From contig NOWV01000185.1 of the NCBI GenBank assembly GCA_003344405.1, forward strand, positions 62,001-126,000: a stretch of DNA of 64,000 bases. Reading direction: 5' to 3'. Within the stretch, counting starts at the first letter, position 1, and each line of letters opens with the position of its first letter. Positions 62,334 through 64,000 of this stretch are shown here, piece after piece. Made by a program: the position numbers and the translations under genes. Source of the stretch: Trichoplax sp. H2 (taxonomy: Eukaryota; Placozoa; Uniplacotomia; Trichoplacea). A model generated the notes under the pieces. The model was given only the letters and a program-made list of their open reading frames with translations, was not told where the DNA came from and ran no database searches.

Positions 62334-64000
62334 GTTAATAAGTGACCTCAATGAAGGTATTAAAATTGTATATTTGGACTCACCTCCAGGTAGAAGCGAT
62401 TATCTAATACACTATTTTCATGCCGAAGGAAGACTAAACAGCTCAAGCTTATTTATAAAGAAAAAAGATTGAATACCGATTGATTTAATATATATATATG
62501 TACATCAGTAATGTGAAAATAGCAGGTGCATCTTTAGAAAATAAGGCTTATTCTTAAAGATGTGCAATTTAATTCAAGCAGAATAGTCAATTTCGTTATA
62601 ATGCTGCACTGTTTTCCTTCACGCCCAACCAAGGTGTTATGCAAATAGATAAGTCCAGCTTAATATTGATTTGAATTTTAAAAGTTAATATTATCTAAGT
62701 ATAAAATAATCCTGATAAATATCAAACTATAATATGTAACCTTTCATTCTATAGAAAATATTTCAAATTATAATAAATAAAAGAGTTGAAAAGGCAAACG
62801 TAATTACCGTCAAAGATCGAAGAATTGCTGCTACCTATTCTATTATTTTAGTTTTTATTTATAAATATCTATTTTTAGCTTATTATAGTTATGAAAAATT
62901 TACTATATAGATCTATTTATCATTAGTTATATAAATCAATTGAAATCTTACGATAAAAGTATTTCATTTCTTTCAATTAAGACAGCAAATCAGTTTATGC
63001 TTTATTTCTCGCATCTCATTTAGTATATTACCATTTTCTGTTTCAATAATTTCTAGAAGATGACAGCCAAATAAGATAGGATACCTCATAGGACTATTAA
63101 TCATCAATATTACTGTTATAGCAATTTCAGAAAGACTGCACTAAAACTCAATCACATGATACAATTAATGTGTGTGAGAATCGATTCAATTTTTGATAAG
63201 CTTTTTGCAATTTTATGTATTATCCCCATTTTGCTCTTAAATAGAACAATAGACGAATTTTTACCTCAAGCTTGTAAACAAAAACAACGTTAACCTAAGT
63301 TTGAGAAGAAGTGAAACATAGGCGTAAATATTTGTGATCTATATTCTTTTGTGATATCAATTTCAAGTTATCTATTACTTTGAATAAATGTAACTATTAT
63401 ATTGCGTCTCTTGGTAACTATGTTGCTGTAATTTTCAAATTTCTCATATTCTTATTCTACCTCTGGGAGGATATATTAAAATTACATATTCAAAATGTAC
63501 ATTTAATCTAAAACTATATAAGCAATTTTCCAATACTAAGTTGGCCAATTTTTACATGCGTCTTTTACGCTAATGATAACCATTAGGCTTAACTGCTAAG
63601 TTAGTGATGTAAATAATTATATATATACAATATTAAATACATCGAATAGAATTGCCCTCCAATCAGAGTAAGTGTTACTAAACTCATACTTTAAGCTATT
63701 ATGATGAGTATACCAGATCGAAATTTAAATTAACATGAAAAAAATAATAGATAAGAGTGGTTCTTCAAAATGAATTTAATCCTAATTTGTAGCATAAATA
63801 AACAATCTCAATTCCCAAGGTCCATACGAGTAAAATTGAAAGTAAACGTTTTAGTCAATGCTAAGGTGATGGAAAATTGATTGTCACTTGTTATCTGTTA
63901 TTTATTGCTATACTAACAAAAGATAAAATAGAAATCTGAAGGTTATAGTTAAAATTTTATCGTTTTACAAACTAAATAGCCTGAAAAGGATTAACTGTAA

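Larger units (their letters stand above)
55894..64000. other. 8-kb stretch without a convincing gene
   Basis: It holds a tandem duplication (58541-58968), AT dinucleotide runs (about 60090-60135, 62488-62500 and 63619-63630) and two inverted repeats. Minus-strand sequence at about 59400-59700 reads protein-like in pieces (for example IGITSSNDQSGFSIYFIRN), but no frame is continuous and no splice model is convincing. Confidence 0.4.

Overview
The window is AT-rich animal DNA. It has introns with GT...AG borders, intronless 7TM receptor genes, AATAAA poly(A) signals, solo LTRs and many diverged tandem repeats. There is no bacterial gene organisation. A lineage-expanded family of single-exon rhodopsin-like receptors, beside short-intron metazoan metabolic genes in AT-rich DNA, fits a placozoan (Trichoplax/Hoilungia type) best. 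That assignment is inference from style, not from a marker gene.

Layout. Four intronless class A-like GPCR genes lie on the minus strand at 178-1209, 19622-20686, 29421-30485 and 54823-55893, separated by long stretches without convincing genes. Between the third and fourth receptor is the only metabolic block. DERA (deoxyribose-phosphate aldolase, two exons, minus, 35255-37232) and ALDH16A1 (aldehyde dehydrogenase family 16, twelve exons, plus, 38942-44195) diverge from a GC-richer intergenic region of about 1.7 kb. I assembled both gene models from splice sites. They give 320 and 852 residues, close to the human orthologues (318 and 802).

The rest is repeat and relic DNA. It includes four solo or partial LTRs, a satellite-like array at 31.6-34.4 kb, and a nested 120/79-bp array in the DERA intron. 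It also has several smaller tandem duplications, perfect hairpins, and decayed coding stretches at about 16.1-16.6, 23.2-23.5 and 34.7-35.2 kb. The three 20-N gaps are each flanked by a direct duplication whose two copies differ by an insertion. They look like two haplotypes placed end to end at heterozygous insertion sites, not missing sequence.

How the genes relate. The four receptors are one paralogous family. They share a CLxYP motif in TM2, lack the TM2 aspartate, and share an FxAAxP-type TM6 entry; three share LRELAF before NPxxY. They probably sense different ligands. DERA releases acetaldehyde and ALDH16A1 here keeps catalytic residues that the human protein lacks, so the divergent pair could be functionally linked, but that is only an inference. 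I see no evidence for a complete new multi-gene system. The most unusual content is the receptor family with its missing class A landmarks, the catalytically equipped ALDH16A1, and the peptide-conserving satellite.
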